From NCBI RefSeq assembly GCF_001761485.1, contig NC_090772.1, positions 1,362,501 through 1,426,500 on the forward strand: 64,000 nt of DNA. The letters are read 5' to 3'. The notes beneath the pieces are model-generated. The model was not told where the DNA came from and did not search any database. It worked only from the letters and a program-made list of their open reading frames with translations. Positions 31,172 through 43,444 of the stretch are shown here, piece after piece. Position 1 is the stretch's first letter, and each line of letters starts with the position of its first letter. This DNA comes from Yarrowia lipolytica (lineage: Eukaryota > Ascomycota > Dipodascomycetes > Dipodascales). The translations under genes and the position numbers were made by a program.

Positions 31172-32020
31172 GCTTCACAACCCTCCTCGAAACGTGCTGT
31201 TCTAGACCCTTCTACTGGACTTCAGATATGCTCAAAATATGCATATATGACACTAACGAGCGTTGATCCGGCTGAAACCTTAAACTTCACTTTTGTGACC
31301 TTAAAAATACAGATGAGTACAACAGCTGATAGACAGCGACACAGTGCCATTACCGACAAATAAATCAATGCGTTCGACTGGTCCAATCTCCACAAACATA
31401 ATGATACTAATTTCTAACTATTTCGGGCAACTTCAAGAAATGTCCATTTTTTTCCCATCTCCCACCCACCCACAACATCCGCCTTGTCATACCCACCACA
31501 CTCGCAATGTCACCCCACCCACAACTCCCACCATGTCCCCGCAACTCCCACCATATCACCCCACAACTCCAATGTCTCCTCATTACATGTCCCATGTCAT
31601 TTAAGGCACCCACAACGTTCAAAGTCCTGCCCTGCATCATGGAACACAAATACAGAAATACTTTCCTGATCACTGACTCCATCTCTACATATCTGATAGG
31701 ATGAATTGATGATTGTCCCAGTAATTCAAATTAGTTTGGTATTTCCCATTTTTTTTCCAATTCCAATTTTAGTATTTATTTTTCTGCAATTTTTACAGAT
31801 TCAATATTTTCTTGCAAAAACTTAGAATTTATTACATGTTATTTCGCTAATGAACTGAAAAAAAATACTTGCGCATACTCCACAGTCCCAACCATGTAGA
31901 AAATGTCAATCGAACCGGTGGATGAAAAATACTCCCTCTTCTATTAACAAATTGCTCCTATAACAAAGCCTTCTGTCAGCTGATCAAATTATAACACCGG
32001 TGTCTTAGATCGACAAGATT
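31172..32020. other. Intergenic, CA-rich then AT-rich, no gene recognised
   Basis: A CCCACCCACAAC/CCCACCA-rich strand lies at 31455-31570, and strongly AT-rich DNA at 31730-31960. Confidence 0.4.
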
Positions 32021-34560
32021 ATAACTCCGACCTTGTCTCGGACCCTCCCCCAAACCCTAGCCTGGAACTATACGTCCCTACTAGTAATCCCTAACCACCA
32101 GAGCCAGATCCGGCCCGTTCCTTGCCCGGATCTGCCCTACCCGGAGGAACACCTGCCCGGTTTTACCCTAACCCACGTGAGGAAAAACCAAGAACCCTAG
32201 CCCACAAGAGCCCTAACCCACGTCCGGCCAACCCTATCCCCCTTAGTCCCCCCTCTCTGGATGTGCTCTCGTCTCGGAAGTGGATGTGCCGGAGCAACAT
32301 AGATTTAGGTATTTGTGTCTGAGAAAGGTGACACCAAGAGATAGGTCTGGCGAAGAGAATTTGGACAAAAACTCGGCGGAGTCTAATCGAAGTTCAGGTT
32401 CTGAATTTCCTTGATTTTTCGGTTTTTTTCTAGAAATTTTCATAGATATTTCATTTCAGAGATTAAAGTTCTGTTAGCCGCCGAACAAAGTATAATTTGA
32501 AGTTTTCTGACAGGAAAACGTGGAAAGCAACATGTTCAAAAGACTTAGGGTAAGAAACAAGATATTTTTAATTTGTATTGTAACACCACAATCACTATAG
32601 TCGCACTTTAAAATTTGTTTAATTTTTCCTGAATTAATTGAAAACAAATTTCACGAATTTGCCTGACTCACGGGCTGAGTCAAATCAGACATGGTGTTAA
32701 ACTTTACTATAAACTATAATACACACGGCACCGCCACTGTGGCTAGTGCAACCTAAATCGGCGTTTGCGCAGTTAACGTCAGATCAGACCATTTTAGAGT
32801 TTACACAACAATATCACTAGCCACTACCAGCCACAACACTCAAACCCTAAATGGAAAATCTGCAACTTTAAATCGGATGTGGCAAAAACCAACTACTGGA
32901 CGGTTCGCACTTTTTCAACTTTTTCAAACACAGAAAATAAATTTCATACTGGCAGACTCGACACATGGACTGCATGTAGCGTGCATACTCATGTCTACAT
33001 ATGCACACAATATGCACGCACCCAACTATCGGGGGTATTTTTAAGCGAACAATACAAGCGAAAATATTCGCCCAGAAACATATTCGCTCAGTTCTACATA
33101 ATGCTACGGGGGTGGTCACTGAAATGCGGGCGTTGCCAAGGATCACAAAGGACCTTTTTCCCCGGAGGTCGCTCACCTGACGCACTTTTTAAAGGACTGG
33201 CAGGCGAGAAGAAGCTTACTCAGCGTCGCCACGTGGGTTAATCAGCGCATTGTGTGTGGGATTAGTCAGCGATCAACCAAATGAAACAGACGCCCCTATG
33301 TTCGACACCTTGCCAAACGTATGGGTCAGCAACCAAACAGAACATTCTAGTTACTACGCGCCACTGGCGCTTTTTCCATGCATAAATTAAACTGTGCGCC
33401 ACAAAACCCGTGATGAACGACTTACATAATAGTTTAAGCTCTCGCCTCTAACCGATTTAAGGTATTTGCAGCGGCATTTATGGGCTGTCAAGGTAGACGT
33501 CAAAATAGATGAAACCTTATGAAAAGGACACGAATCAATTCAGCTGGAGTCAATAAAGATGATTCTACAGCCCAATCTCGCTTTGAGATTCTCTTAGTAA
33601 TCACATTCTTTGTTTTCCCCGCGCCAAGTAGAGTTATAGAAGCGTATAGATTTTAGAGTTCCGTTTCAAGGTTCAGGGAACTTTTGCCTATTTAGGCTAC
33701 GAACATAACCACAGTGCGGCAGAATGCATCAATTCTGCGGAGGAGGGGCTGCTCTGGAACTTTTTGCCTTTTTGGGTAAACCAACAGAAATGCCGACACA
33801 CAAAACAGCCAAATCACGTGATGCATTCGAAAGCCAGTGGTGGCGGTGGACCCAGGATACTTTTTTTTTTTCGACGGTGGGATTATGCTGGGGGACTCAG
33901 GCGTCAGCATCACGGACCGGGGACTACAGGAAGGGTGAGTATTAGGGCCTAGGGTAAGGGTAATGTCTCTTTGGTTACCCGCAATAATATCTCCGTACCC
34001 TAGGGCTTTCGGATCGGAGGCTAAAGTTTAAAATACCCGAAAATAGAAGCTTGAAGGGAGTTTCCAGGAGTATGAATATTGAGTTCATTTTGATTCTGGG
34101 AAAAGATAGTCAAAGCAGCAAACAGTAGTTATGTATTTCCATGGTGATTTCCCATGTCCCTAATTTATTTATTTTTCCATTATTATCTCTGTAAGTCGGA
34201 TGTATTTTGGATTATGTTATTAAACCCTAACCTAATATGAACATTAGTAATGCACAAACTCATCGATCTACTGTATTGCGTATCGCATAATCGCACTTAA
34301 ACGAAAGTCAGGAAATAGCGGAGATTTTGAGGGACCGCTTTGTCATCGAATTTTGGGGCTGATAATTACTTAAAATTTTCTGCTTACTAAGTATAATGTG
34401 ACCCGTATCGATTGGGGCTATTTGCACATTTGTAAATTTCACAAATATTTGCTAAAAAATTCGGCGCGACGTACACCAAACAATACCCACCCTTTCAGCC
34501 ACAGCCGCACATGGAAAGGTTTCCCAATGCGGCCGCTGGGTTAGGGTAACAAGTCCTGAA
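32021..34560. other. Non-coding region with many CCCTAA/TTAGGG motifs
   Basis: No gene of usual size is found. CCCTAA/TTAGGG-like hexamers recur: at 32040-32235 (at least five CCCTAA/CCCTAG), 32843, 33940-34010, 34224 and 34540. AT-rich stretches at 32400-32900 and 34030-34480 lie between them. The density is well above what the other intergenic regions show. Confidence 0.45.
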
Positions 34561-34726
34561 AGAGGGGTTCGCGGTTTGGGTTGTGTCAGTCGGTGAGCGT
34601 CCGCCCGACAGATCACGTGTGAATAGAATCAAGGTTTGGGTCACTTTGTAGAACCTTGTTTGTAGTTGCTCTCAAACCTAATGCATTTGTGATCAAGGTT
34701 CGGTTGTGTCACGTTTTTAGGCCCAC

Positions 34727-34733
34727 ATATATA
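34727..34733 (+). promoter_or_regulatory. TATA box of the Ada-AraC gene
   Basis: ATATATA lies 76 bp before the chosen ATG (34809). This argues against any start at the non-ATG position 34656, which would be upstream of the TATA element. Confidence 0.5.
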
Positions 34734-34808
34734 CCTGGCGGTCCCTTACCACCTCACTACATCAACGACTTCACCCCACGACATTCTCTGACATTTTCTT
34801 ACAAGACA

Positions 34809-36398
34809 ATGTTTTACACCAAGCCCGACCCGGTGGTTGATTATTCCCGCCTCAAGGACATGGACATGTATCCTGAGTACGACAATGGCCAGAACATGGG
34901 CTTTTCCAACATGAACATGACCGATCTTTACGACGGCGGTCTTAACATGTCGTCGATGGCGCAACCCGTGGCGTTGAACCAGATGGGCAGCATGGGCCCC
35001 ATGGGCTCTTTAAGTAACATGCCCATGGGTTTTGTGTCCCAGAACCAGCCTCAAACTCAGGCTCAGGCCCAGGCCCAGAGCCAGAACCAGAATCAGAACC
35101 AGAACCAGAACCAGAACCAGCCTCAGAATCACAACACCCATGTTATGAGCGATAACCACAACCATACCCACACCAACAATACTCACAACACCAACGTCAC
35201 CCACAACACCCCCTCCATGGGTGGTCACACAACCTCTGTCGGGGGCCACGACACCAATGACTCGGCCCATGTTGGGGGTCACGCCAGCAATGTCACATCC
35301 CCGACCCCGGCAACCCCTGCCTCCACATCTTCCGTACCCGCAACCTCGCCTCAGATTCCCTTCACGGTCGCGCCACCCGCACCGTCAGGCAAATATGTGA
35401 CCGATGACGAGCGATGGCAGGCACTGGTCGACCGAGACCCCGAGGCTGACGGCGCCTTCATCTACTGCGTCACCAGCACCAAGGTGTACTGCCGGCCCAC
35501 GTGCTCGGCCCGGCTCGCGCTGCGGTCCAACATTGTGTATTTTGACACCATGAAGGAGGCTGTGGCCGCCGGCTACCGCCCCTGCCGACGGTGCAACCCC
35601 GACGTGAGCGAGATGAACTCGCAGCGACGCGCCGTGGGCTCCGTGTGTAACCTCATCCACTCGCTGGAGCCCGACAAGGTGCCACGTGTCAAGAAGCTAG
35701 CCGAGTCCGTCGGCCTCACGCTCTGGCACTTTCACCGTCTCTTCAAGCGGTACACGGGCCTCACGCCTCGACAGTACATCACTGAGTTCCACAAGCGAAA
35801 GCGCCTTGGGCTGCCGCAGTTGCAAGTCAGCAAGGTGGTAACCAAGAAGAGCTATGAGCGACAGCAGCGTCGCCAGGGCAGCAACGGTTCCACGCCCCAG
35901 CAGTCTCCCCAAGTCGGCGCCTCTTCGCCAGCCGGCGAGGTGGAGGCCATCAAGCTCGAGACCCCCGTCGAAACCGTCCAGCCGCTATACTACGACAGCA
36001 ACGGCGTGACTCACAACGCTGCCAACGTCGGGGCTCACAGCTCCAATGTCACTCACAACACTAGCCATGTCGGAAGCAACGCAACCTCCGCCACGAGCTC
36101 CATTGCCACTCCTCTTTCCAACACAACGTCACCCGACACCTCGACGCCGGCCCAGGACTCGGCATACATCATTGCCCACGGTTCCAACGCCAGCAACGCC
36201 GCTCCTGTGGTTGCTCCGGGGCCTGCCACCGGCTCTGGCGACAACTGGATCAAGACGGAGCCCTCGATGGATTTTATGCCTCGGTACGAGCCGCGGTACG
36301 ACCAGTCTATCTCCATTGACGCCCCCATGTTTATTCCTGATGGTAACGAGTATCATCACAACGGGGAGATGTTGGGTGACATGTGGGGGACTCTCTAA
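34809..36398 (+). CDS. Ada-type Zn domain plus AraC-type HTH regulator
   Basis: The protein is about 529 residues from the ATG 76 bp after a TATA box. Residues ~200-265 match the N-terminal zinc domain of bacterial Ada: DGAFIYCVTSTKVYCRPTC then RPCRRC, with the four expected ligands (about Cys228, Cys232, Cys259, Cys262). In Ada the first of these accepts methyl groups from DNA phosphotriesters. Residues ~270-335 form an AraC helix-turn-helix (KLAESVGLTLWHFHRLFKRYTGLTPRQYI). No O6-methylguanine transferase domain (PCHR motif) follows. Both flanks are low-complexity: Met/Gln/Asn-rich, with (QN)n and repeats of THNT-NVG-H at ~125-163 and ~400-440. It is likely a nuclear DNA-binding regulator, possibly sensing alkylation. 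Similar fungal Ada-like proteins exist; this one's role is unknown. Confidence 0.8.
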   Translation: MFYTKPDPVVDYSRLKDMDMYPEYDNGQNMGFSNMNMTDLYDGGLNMSSMAQPVALNQMGSMGPMGSLSNMPMGFVSQNQPQTQAQAQAQSQNQNQNQNQNQNQPQNHNTHVMSDNHNHTHTNNTHNTNVTHNTPSMGGHTTSVGGHDTNDSAHVGGHASNVTSPTPATPASTSSVPATSPQIPFTVAPPAPSGKYVTDDERWQALVDRDPEADGAFIYCVTSTKVYCRPTCSARLALRSNIVYFDTMKEAVAAGYRPCRRCNPDVSEMNSQRRAVGSVCNLIHSLEPDKVPRVKKLAESVGLTLWHFHRLFKRYTGLTPRQYITEFHKRKRLGLPQLQVSKVVTKKSYERQQRRQGSNGSTPQQSPQVGASSPAGEVEAIKLETPVETVQPLYYDSNGVTHNAANVGAHSSNVTHNTSHVGSNATSATSSIATPLSNTTSPDTSTPAQDSAYIIAHGSNASNAAPVVAPGPATGSGDNWIKTEPSMDFMPRYEPRYDQSISIDAPMFIPDGNEYHHNGEMLGDMWGTL

Positions 36399-38580
36399 AC
36401 CATGTGAGCGTTTTTAACGCAAACTGATTGCGTTGCGATATGATTCGTGGTGACGTGTGAGATGAAAGATCTGTCTCTTGTTGTCTGTCTGTGTCACCTG
36501 TGTCTGTGTAACCCCATGCACATGCGGTGAACATGCACATGCAGTGAATATGTCAATGCACTCCACATGCACGAGCGATTGTCTGCAACATGCCACGGAA
36601 TCCCAGATGCCAACTTGCCCTTGGTGTCGAATATAACCATATTTAATTTATTGCATATTTATTTATCATATTGACGAGGAGCTTGTAAAGGTGGCGGTGG
36701 GTGATTTTATTTGTTAGGATTTTGATCCAAGTATTTCTATATATTTTTGTCTAGTTCGCCAAAGTCCAAAAATCGCATTCAGATGGGGATAACAGTTCAC
36801 TCTTCGATTCAGAATGAAACGGCAATGACTTTGATGTACTAACATCCAGTCTGGAATCAATAATGTTGGTAAAAAAAGGGAGATCTGAAGATGTCGTCAA
36901 AGGGTCAATATGGAAGAGAAAAGGTAACGAAATGTGTCTGAGGCTGGTCAGAGAGACCAGGATAATAGATTGGTGTAATAATATCAAAAACGTGTAGTTC
37001 AGAATATCAATCTAGGAGCAGTTGTATGTTCGATATGGACTCTAGCAATATTGTATATACACCAAGATATTCTGTGACAAGTGGTGACAACTGGTACATG
37101 AGTCGAGTCAGAAAGAATCCATGAATTTATTTATGCGAGTCCATTTCTGAACTCCTTTGCAATTCATGTCAACATATCTCCATGTATTCTGTAATAACGT
37201 GAAAATATCAGCCATGTTTCTCACAGTATGCAAAACACAAGATTGTCTCTAGTACTGACACCATTTCGTCTAATCGAGATCTAACTAGTGCACTCCAATG
37301 GGACACGCCTGTATAACTTCTTGATCCGATCGCCGTGATCCCTTGTTCACTTGCGACTTGCTGGTGTCACTTTTGTTTCACAAGACATACAAGTAGACTC
37401 TGTAGCTCAGGTGGCGACCGGACGAGATATCAAGGCGGACGGGATGTATTGGTGTCAGGGCGATTAGGAGACGAGGTTGGGGTTGGATTTGAGCGGATTT
37501 TATTGAAAACGGTTGTTTTGGAGATCTTTTAATTTACATGAAAAGTCAGCCAACTTTTTTAAAATAATTACACCAAGTAGCCCATCTAATTTACTTCAAA
37601 AGCCAAATAATTTACTCGAACATTCAAATAATTTACCCGAAAATCCAACTAATTTAGTTGGAGTTTGTGACAGAAATGAAAAAAGAGAAAAAATAGTTTT
37701 TTTCGTTACATAACCACTCTTATCCTGGACAGCAGCATCGTCTGTATATCGAGTTTGAGGGTTTCGATTCAGCCGCCTGGAGCTGGGGGTAGGTATGCAG
37801 AGAACAACCGCTGCATCTATCGTGCATATGCATGTATCGCGCCTGTGCATGTATGGTGCCAAAAGAGAGATGGGGTAAAACATGATGAAAAAATGAAAAA
37901 TAAAAAAATCAAAACATGGAGGAGATTACAAGGGCGAAAACAGAAGGAAATGGGGAAACTGGACAAGGGGAATAATGGAGATGGAGGAACAACAAAGAGG
38001 GTCAAAAGAGCAGCTGGTGCCGTCTCAGAAGGAAGTCCTAGAATGGTAGGTACTGTATGTACTGTGTAGATCGTTTGAAAATGAGAAAAGCAAATCTCGG
38101 GGACATCATGGCAGAATTAAAACATGAAATTATTTTCAAAAATTAAAAATTAAACAATAGAGAAATAATATTAGAATTAAAAAAAAAAACCCAGTTAAAG
38201 GATGAAAACGGTTAAAAATATAATTGTTTTTCCAATTGTGACAATTTCCATTTCGACTGGAAACATGACCAACAAACCTCCAACACCGTAGCCGAGCAAC
38301 CTGGTCCAGCAAGGACTACAAAAATAGCCCTTGTTTTGCCCGTCTTCTGATGGCTATAAATTTAGACTTTTGCCGAGGTTAAAATGAGTAAGGAGAATGA
38401 GGGGGAAAGAAGGAGGTATTTTCTGGTTGATTCTGGAGGAAGAAAAGATGAGATGAGGCTAGGATAATATTCAGCTGATGATTCTGACCTCAACTTCGTT
38501 TCCCCCGTTTCGTTGCGATTCTTAGGTATCGGTTTTCATTTTTTTCATTTTTTTCATTATTTTATAAAATTAATATTTTT
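36399..38580. other. Intergenic, AT-rich, no gene recognised
   Basis: Diverged direct repeats of the form CCAAATAATTTACTCGAA (unit ~27 bp, 37560-37665) and GGTACTGTATGTACTGTG (38047-38064) are present. CATGCACATG units lie near 36515-36545, just after the Ada-AraC gene. Confidence 0.4.
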
Positions 38581-38875
38581 CTCTCTTTTTCCCTCCCTCC
38601 CTTTTTTTTTTTTTTTTTTCTTTCCTCTCTCTTTTCCCATTTCAAAGTCTGTATCAATAGCAAGAAGATATCATAACATGGGAGGGGTTATGATATCGAA
38701 AATGGATCTGCCTGGAGGTTCTTTGTTGCGTGTTGAATGAGATTACCACATATTTGTGATGTAGAGATTTTATTTAGTTTTATTTGTTATTTGTTTGGTT
38801 GTTTTTGATTTTTTTTTTTGATTTTTTTGATTTTTAATTTTTTTTATTTTTTTAATTTTTTTAAATTTTTTATGA
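38581..38875. repeat. Poly-T/T-rich tracts
   Basis: A T run of about 20 (38601-38620) and a second T-rich block (38801-38872) of TTTTTGAT and TTTAAT units on the plus strand. Confidence 0.7.
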
Positions 38876-40990
38876 CTTCTCACCACTTTGCTTTTTACCA
38901 AACTTTGCCCACCCCTTACCTTAGTCCCAGACCAAAGAGGAATACGACACTAGCGTGGTTCGGAATGTTAGGTTGCGGACTTGGTGGAGTAGATGGCGGC
39001 GATTGCGGTTGCGGTTGCGGTTGCGACAGCAGCGACGGAGGAGGGGTGGTAAAGAGTACCAAAATGATAAAAAAAACGCCGAGTTTGAACCCCTCCAAAC
39101 CTCCCCCCAAATCCCTCTTCCCCCTTGCATTCATATCAATATGGGCGCAAAAAAATCGTTTTAATTTCCCCAATATTACTCCTGGTATGCGCCAAGAGGT
39201 CATTTTGCACCACAACAATACCACTCAAGAATGCAGAATGGACACGATGACAGCCCAAAGGTTTTGTTTTAGCAGCCAAAAAGAAACAACAAGCCGATTT
39301 TACCCTGTCCACCGAATTGGCCGATTAAACAGCGCATTTCAACTCTTGCTAAACACAATCTGCGGCTCCGAAAAACTGCCGAGACTCGCAGATTCGAGAG
39401 TGGCGATTGTCTGACTTCTGACATGACACCCTCAGCCGTCAGTTCGAACCCTCCACGCAGAGTTTGAACTCAGATGAGCAAATGCCGGATTTTGCCGTTT
39501 GCGATTTAGTCGCGGGCACTGGTGACACCTTGTGTTGACAGTTGCCGTTACTCTCTGGCGCAGACTGGTATTTCCCGTTCCAGTCTTGGTCAGGGTGTTT
39601 GATCCGGTAACAGTTCGGTCACGAACACGCTTGAACGGAGAGAACACGCCATATGATGGGATGGGGTAGTATGAGGGGTTCTGGGCGGTCTGAGTGGTCC
39701 TGGAATGATCTGAGTGGTCCTGGAGTGGTCTTAGTGGTCCTGGAGAGGTCCCAGTGTCCCTGGTGTGGTTAATTCCGCAACTAGAGCTTGGCATAACTAG
39801 CCAGATAGAATACGCGGTCCCTTTCACCTCGCCAGCTTGTTTCTCACTTTATCAATCTCCTTGCCCCGGTGGACACATGTGCCGAGTGAGACAGTGCTGG
39901 AATGATGATTGGAGAATGACTGAAGTGCGGCCGGAGTACGACTGAAAGGGGTACACTGAAAGGCGACTGACGAGATTGAAAAGAGACTGGTGAGGGCAGT
40001 AGTCCCTCAGAATAGTCATTTATAACAGTCAGTCATCCGGTCGCCCAGCCAGATTGACGTCATTAACTCAAGATTGGCGTCTTTGACTCTCCGGTAGCCC
40101 GCCATTGCCGCATTAGCGCCAATAAAGCACTGTCGCTCTCCAACGTACGGCGCGGGAATACGAGCTGATTGCGTGAACTGACCGTGTTGGGTGATCAGCG
40201 GAGGACAAACGGAGAGACAGATCAGTCGAGGCGTGACGGATTCTAGTTTGCCAGACAACTCAATCCATTCTAAGCCCTAAGTGGGTTTAAATGTCGATTT
40301 GTGACAGAATCGTGACGGTTACTGGTCGATTTGGAGTTCAGTATGCGATAGTACCTCAGTCTTTGGAGACCACATTATCCTTCTTCCAATTCTCCTTCTT
40401 CCTGTCCTCTACTCATTCACATTCCCTTAGGGCTTCAGAGCGACACTGAGTGCTGGACGTATCCACAGAATGCAACCGACTATCATCGGCCCGACTTTCT
40501 CGAGTGCAAATCACCACAACTCAGCTAGTTTCAGCCACAGCACAACCAAAGCCACAGCCACAAACCCCAGCCACATGATTTAGATTTCGCTAGATTTGGT
40601 AAATGCTGCGATTCAGCTAAATTTGAACTTTTAGCGAGATTCAAAGTTTCAGATGGTGGACTGTATATCTGAAAAAAGAAAAAAAGCGGCGAGATAAGCG
40701 GTGGTGATGGCTCAAAAACAGATAGATTGTAATCGCAGTTGTTGGATTAATCATTGTTTGTGGTTTGAGAAACACCAAAATAATAATAAGAAAGCACAGA
40801 ATGTGGCACGTCAAGGATCCAACAGTGTAAACGAGTTTTCGTAATTGTTCATCTAGACTCACCCATCCCCATCTTTCATCCTGGACCGAATGGCAGTGCT
40901 GCACAGGAATTTTACCGCAACCAACCCAAGTTTCGGTTATCGTACGTTGCGAGATTCGTCCCTGTCTCCATTTCTTTCCTCATACTTGTC
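38876..40990. other. Intergenic with short tandem repeats, no gene recognised
   Basis: A GGTTGC hexamer array lies at 39003-39025. A 20-bp unit CTGAGTGGTCCTGGAATGAT repeats about four times at 39689-39763. Frames up to 198 codons cross T-rich or repeat DNA and are not called. Confidence 0.4.
39689..39763. repeat. 20-bp minisatellite, four units
   Basis: Units are of the type TGAGTGGTCCTGGAGTGGTC with two to four differences each. Confidence 0.8.
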
Positions 40991-40994
40991 GTCT

Positions 40995-41480
40995 TCATCT
41001 TCCACTTAGCCATTTGACCATAGCATTCCATGTGCGCCGGGTCTGAGCAACCGCTATGCTACCTCTGGTCCAGAGAAATGACCTGCACTGTTCTTCTGGC
41101 GTGTTGCAGAAAGGACAGGCTGCTGTACCATCGAACCCAGCATGAGCTTGGAATTGAATCAGGTAACTGAGCGAATCGGATAGTTCAACCGGTCTCTTGG
41201 ATTGAGTGCGACCTGGATAAATGCAGTCTTTACTTAGTCGAAAGAAGTGCCAACAACGAAAAAAGATACCCAGAAGGACTTGCGATTTCCGACAGAGAAA
41301 AACAGGATGGGCCGGTTGTGACTGCAGATGTCGCAGATGTCCGCAGAATTCCACATGTGCCTGTTCTCTGACCCCAATAGTGCAATCTATCAGTTCTGAG
41401 ACCTCATGATTGAATCTTCCAGTCGTGAGAGAAGGTTGAATTGGAGGGTGCGGAACGCAAATGTAGATGCAGAATCCCAC
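40995..41480 (-). mobile_element. LINE relic, C-terminal end of the reverse-transcriptase ORF
   Basis: A 161-codon minus-strand frame ends with HAGFDGTAACPFCNTPEEQ, FLWTRGSIAVAQTRRTWNAM and VKWLSGR, followed by a TGA. The pattern C-P-x-C, E-E, a following hydrophobic FLW and a basic R-x-x-W is that of the zf-RVT-like region at the C-terminus of L1-clade LINE proteins (in this genus the Ylli family). The N-terminal half of the frame appears disrupted or unrelated, and no reverse-transcriptase core motifs (YADD region) are visible upstream, so this is a short 5'-truncated and eroded copy. No poly(A) tail was found at its 3' side. Confidence 0.5.
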
Positions 41481-43444
41481 TGCTTGGTGCCTCTAGCACC
41501 TCTATTCCCAGACACCACCCAGTCCTGTCAGAATCCCACAGCTAGCATCTCTAATCACAGACCCCACTCAGTCCTGTTAGGATCAATATTTTCGCCAGGA
41601 AAAGAAACTGAAGTTGGTGATGGAGATGATGAAAGAGTTGGTGGCGTTTAAGTCGTTCTGGAGTTGTTTCGGAGTCTCCCGGGGTCGCTGTGAAGTCATT
41701 TGGAATCATTGTCCGGCTGGTATTTGACCATAGCGGCGACCAAGTTGGTCAAATCGGCGGGGGGTCGTCTTCTCGTCGACTTCTTGACCCTTGCGACTTT
41801 CGCACCGTCGACGATGTAGTTGCCAGCAGTCGAAAGTTGGTGTAAAGTCGTGGTGTAGAGGAGTGTCATGTCTCGAGTTAGGTGTGGCACCTGCGTCTGT
41901 AGTATACAGTGTAATCTGACCGGTCAAGTGCACTGTACAGATGATAGTGAAGATGTCGCAAGTCCTCTTTTCGTTCTCTTCCTCTTGTCCATCACTTTTG
42001 CGAGTCTGTCTTAGATAGAGATACTGACACCAACACAGCCGCAGATAGTGACACAGATCCAACAACAACACAGACTGTGAGTTGGGAACGAGTCTTTCAA
42101 AGCCCATAGCCAGATGATGACCAGATGCTGATACTGACACCTTCGCTCAGATATCAGAGGGGATATCACGATACTAATAAACAAACAAACACCAGCGACA
42201 CCAGCGTCACAGCGACATCACATACCCTACTCCTTTGTGATATGACAGTCATGTCGTGTCACAACCAGAGTCGGAGAAAGACAGTGAGTAGCCAGAGAGA
42301 TGCAGGCAGAGATACATGTAATGACACCGAACTCCCTAGCAATACCAGAGGTGCATTGGTGCCATGGCGTCACACAGATAAAGTCACCATCGATACCACA
42401 GACACTCATCTATGGACCCGTGTCATCAGACTCTGAGTCAGTGAGAATGAACGACTATTGAGATCTGTCACAGTAATGGGTTATTCCTGACATGTCCATA
42501 GTCACCCATCACCATGGTGGGATGTTCCTGACATGACCATTGTCATCCGCCATCATGGTGAATTCGTTCCTGACACACCATTGTCACCCGCAACCATGGC
42601 GAGTTCCATTATTACACACTGATATCTGATATACCAAGATTTCAGACACAGTCACCGACACCGCAATAACCACCGACACAGTGACACAGTCTTGTCAACA
42701 GTATCGACCATGTCCTCTTGCGCTCATGAGCAACAACCCCAACCGATGGTCACCGTACGTTCGCCAGAGCCAGGATTGATGATATCGGGGAAGATAGAGG
42801 AGATGTGTGTGGGTATGATTCTGTTATCGGGACCCAACTGAGGTTGGAGTGCTTATGAAAATGGACTTCGACTTGGGGAAGGAGCGCTTGAATGAATGGA
42901 CCTCAACAGCGAGCCAGGTGTGTGGCTGTTGTTATAGCTAGAGAGTCGAGTGGAGAATCGATCGGAGCATATATCTGTTCTATCCGCGTGGCTGTGAACG
43001 TCTGCTGTCTTCTGGTAACAGTCTCTTCTCAACCAAAAAAAAACAGTCAATGTTGCCTGTGTCTACTGTCTGTGACTTTCTTCCCACGTCGCAAAGTCAA
43101 CGCTGTGCGGTTTACTGTCGTCAAGTCTGAGACCGTTTTCGATACCACGGCATGCTCATCGCCCATTTCATGACAGAGCCTGATACATCTGATCCTATCA
43201 CCAAGCTACTGTACTGTTTTATCGACAAACATCTTCACTTACACTGGTACTCCTGCTAATAAATATTTTGTGGGACTACACCATGTGCATCACGTGTTGT
43301 TGTTGAAGGGGTTATGTGGAGCTGTCCTGTGACAATAACCGCGTCCCTAGGACTTTGTCTATTGCTGTGTGCAGTTTGAGGTGACATTGTACACGGGTGA
43401 GATGTTTTCCGCTCCCGGCACTGGCGACATCCGATGTGCTGCCG
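41481..43444. other. Intergenic, no gene recognised
   Basis: A ~45-bp direct repeat (CACTCAGTCCTGT(C/T)AG-type blocks, 41510-41585) and a 60-bp unit repeated about three times (42488-42609) are present. GACAC/CAGCGACACCAG-like repeats occur at 42190-42215 and 42650-42690. Short frames only. Confidence 0.4.
42488..42609. repeat. ~57-bp tandem repeat, about 2-3 units
   Basis: The units contain TTCCTGACATG-CCATTGTCA-CC then ATCATGGTG or ACCATGGCG, each ending before the next CCTGACA; they are imperfect. Confidence 0.7.

Noticed and set aside
34656-34808. Upstream extension of the Ada-AraC frame
   Set aside because: It does not begin with ATG and lies upstream of, and across, the TATA element.
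37400-37440. D-arm-like GTAGCTCAGGTGG
   Set aside because: No B box or acceptor stem follows within tRNA distance.
38818-39414. 198-codon plus-strand frame
   Set aside because: Begins in a poly-T run (poly-Phe) and crosses a GGTTGC microsatellite (poly-Gly/Cys); low-complexity artefact.
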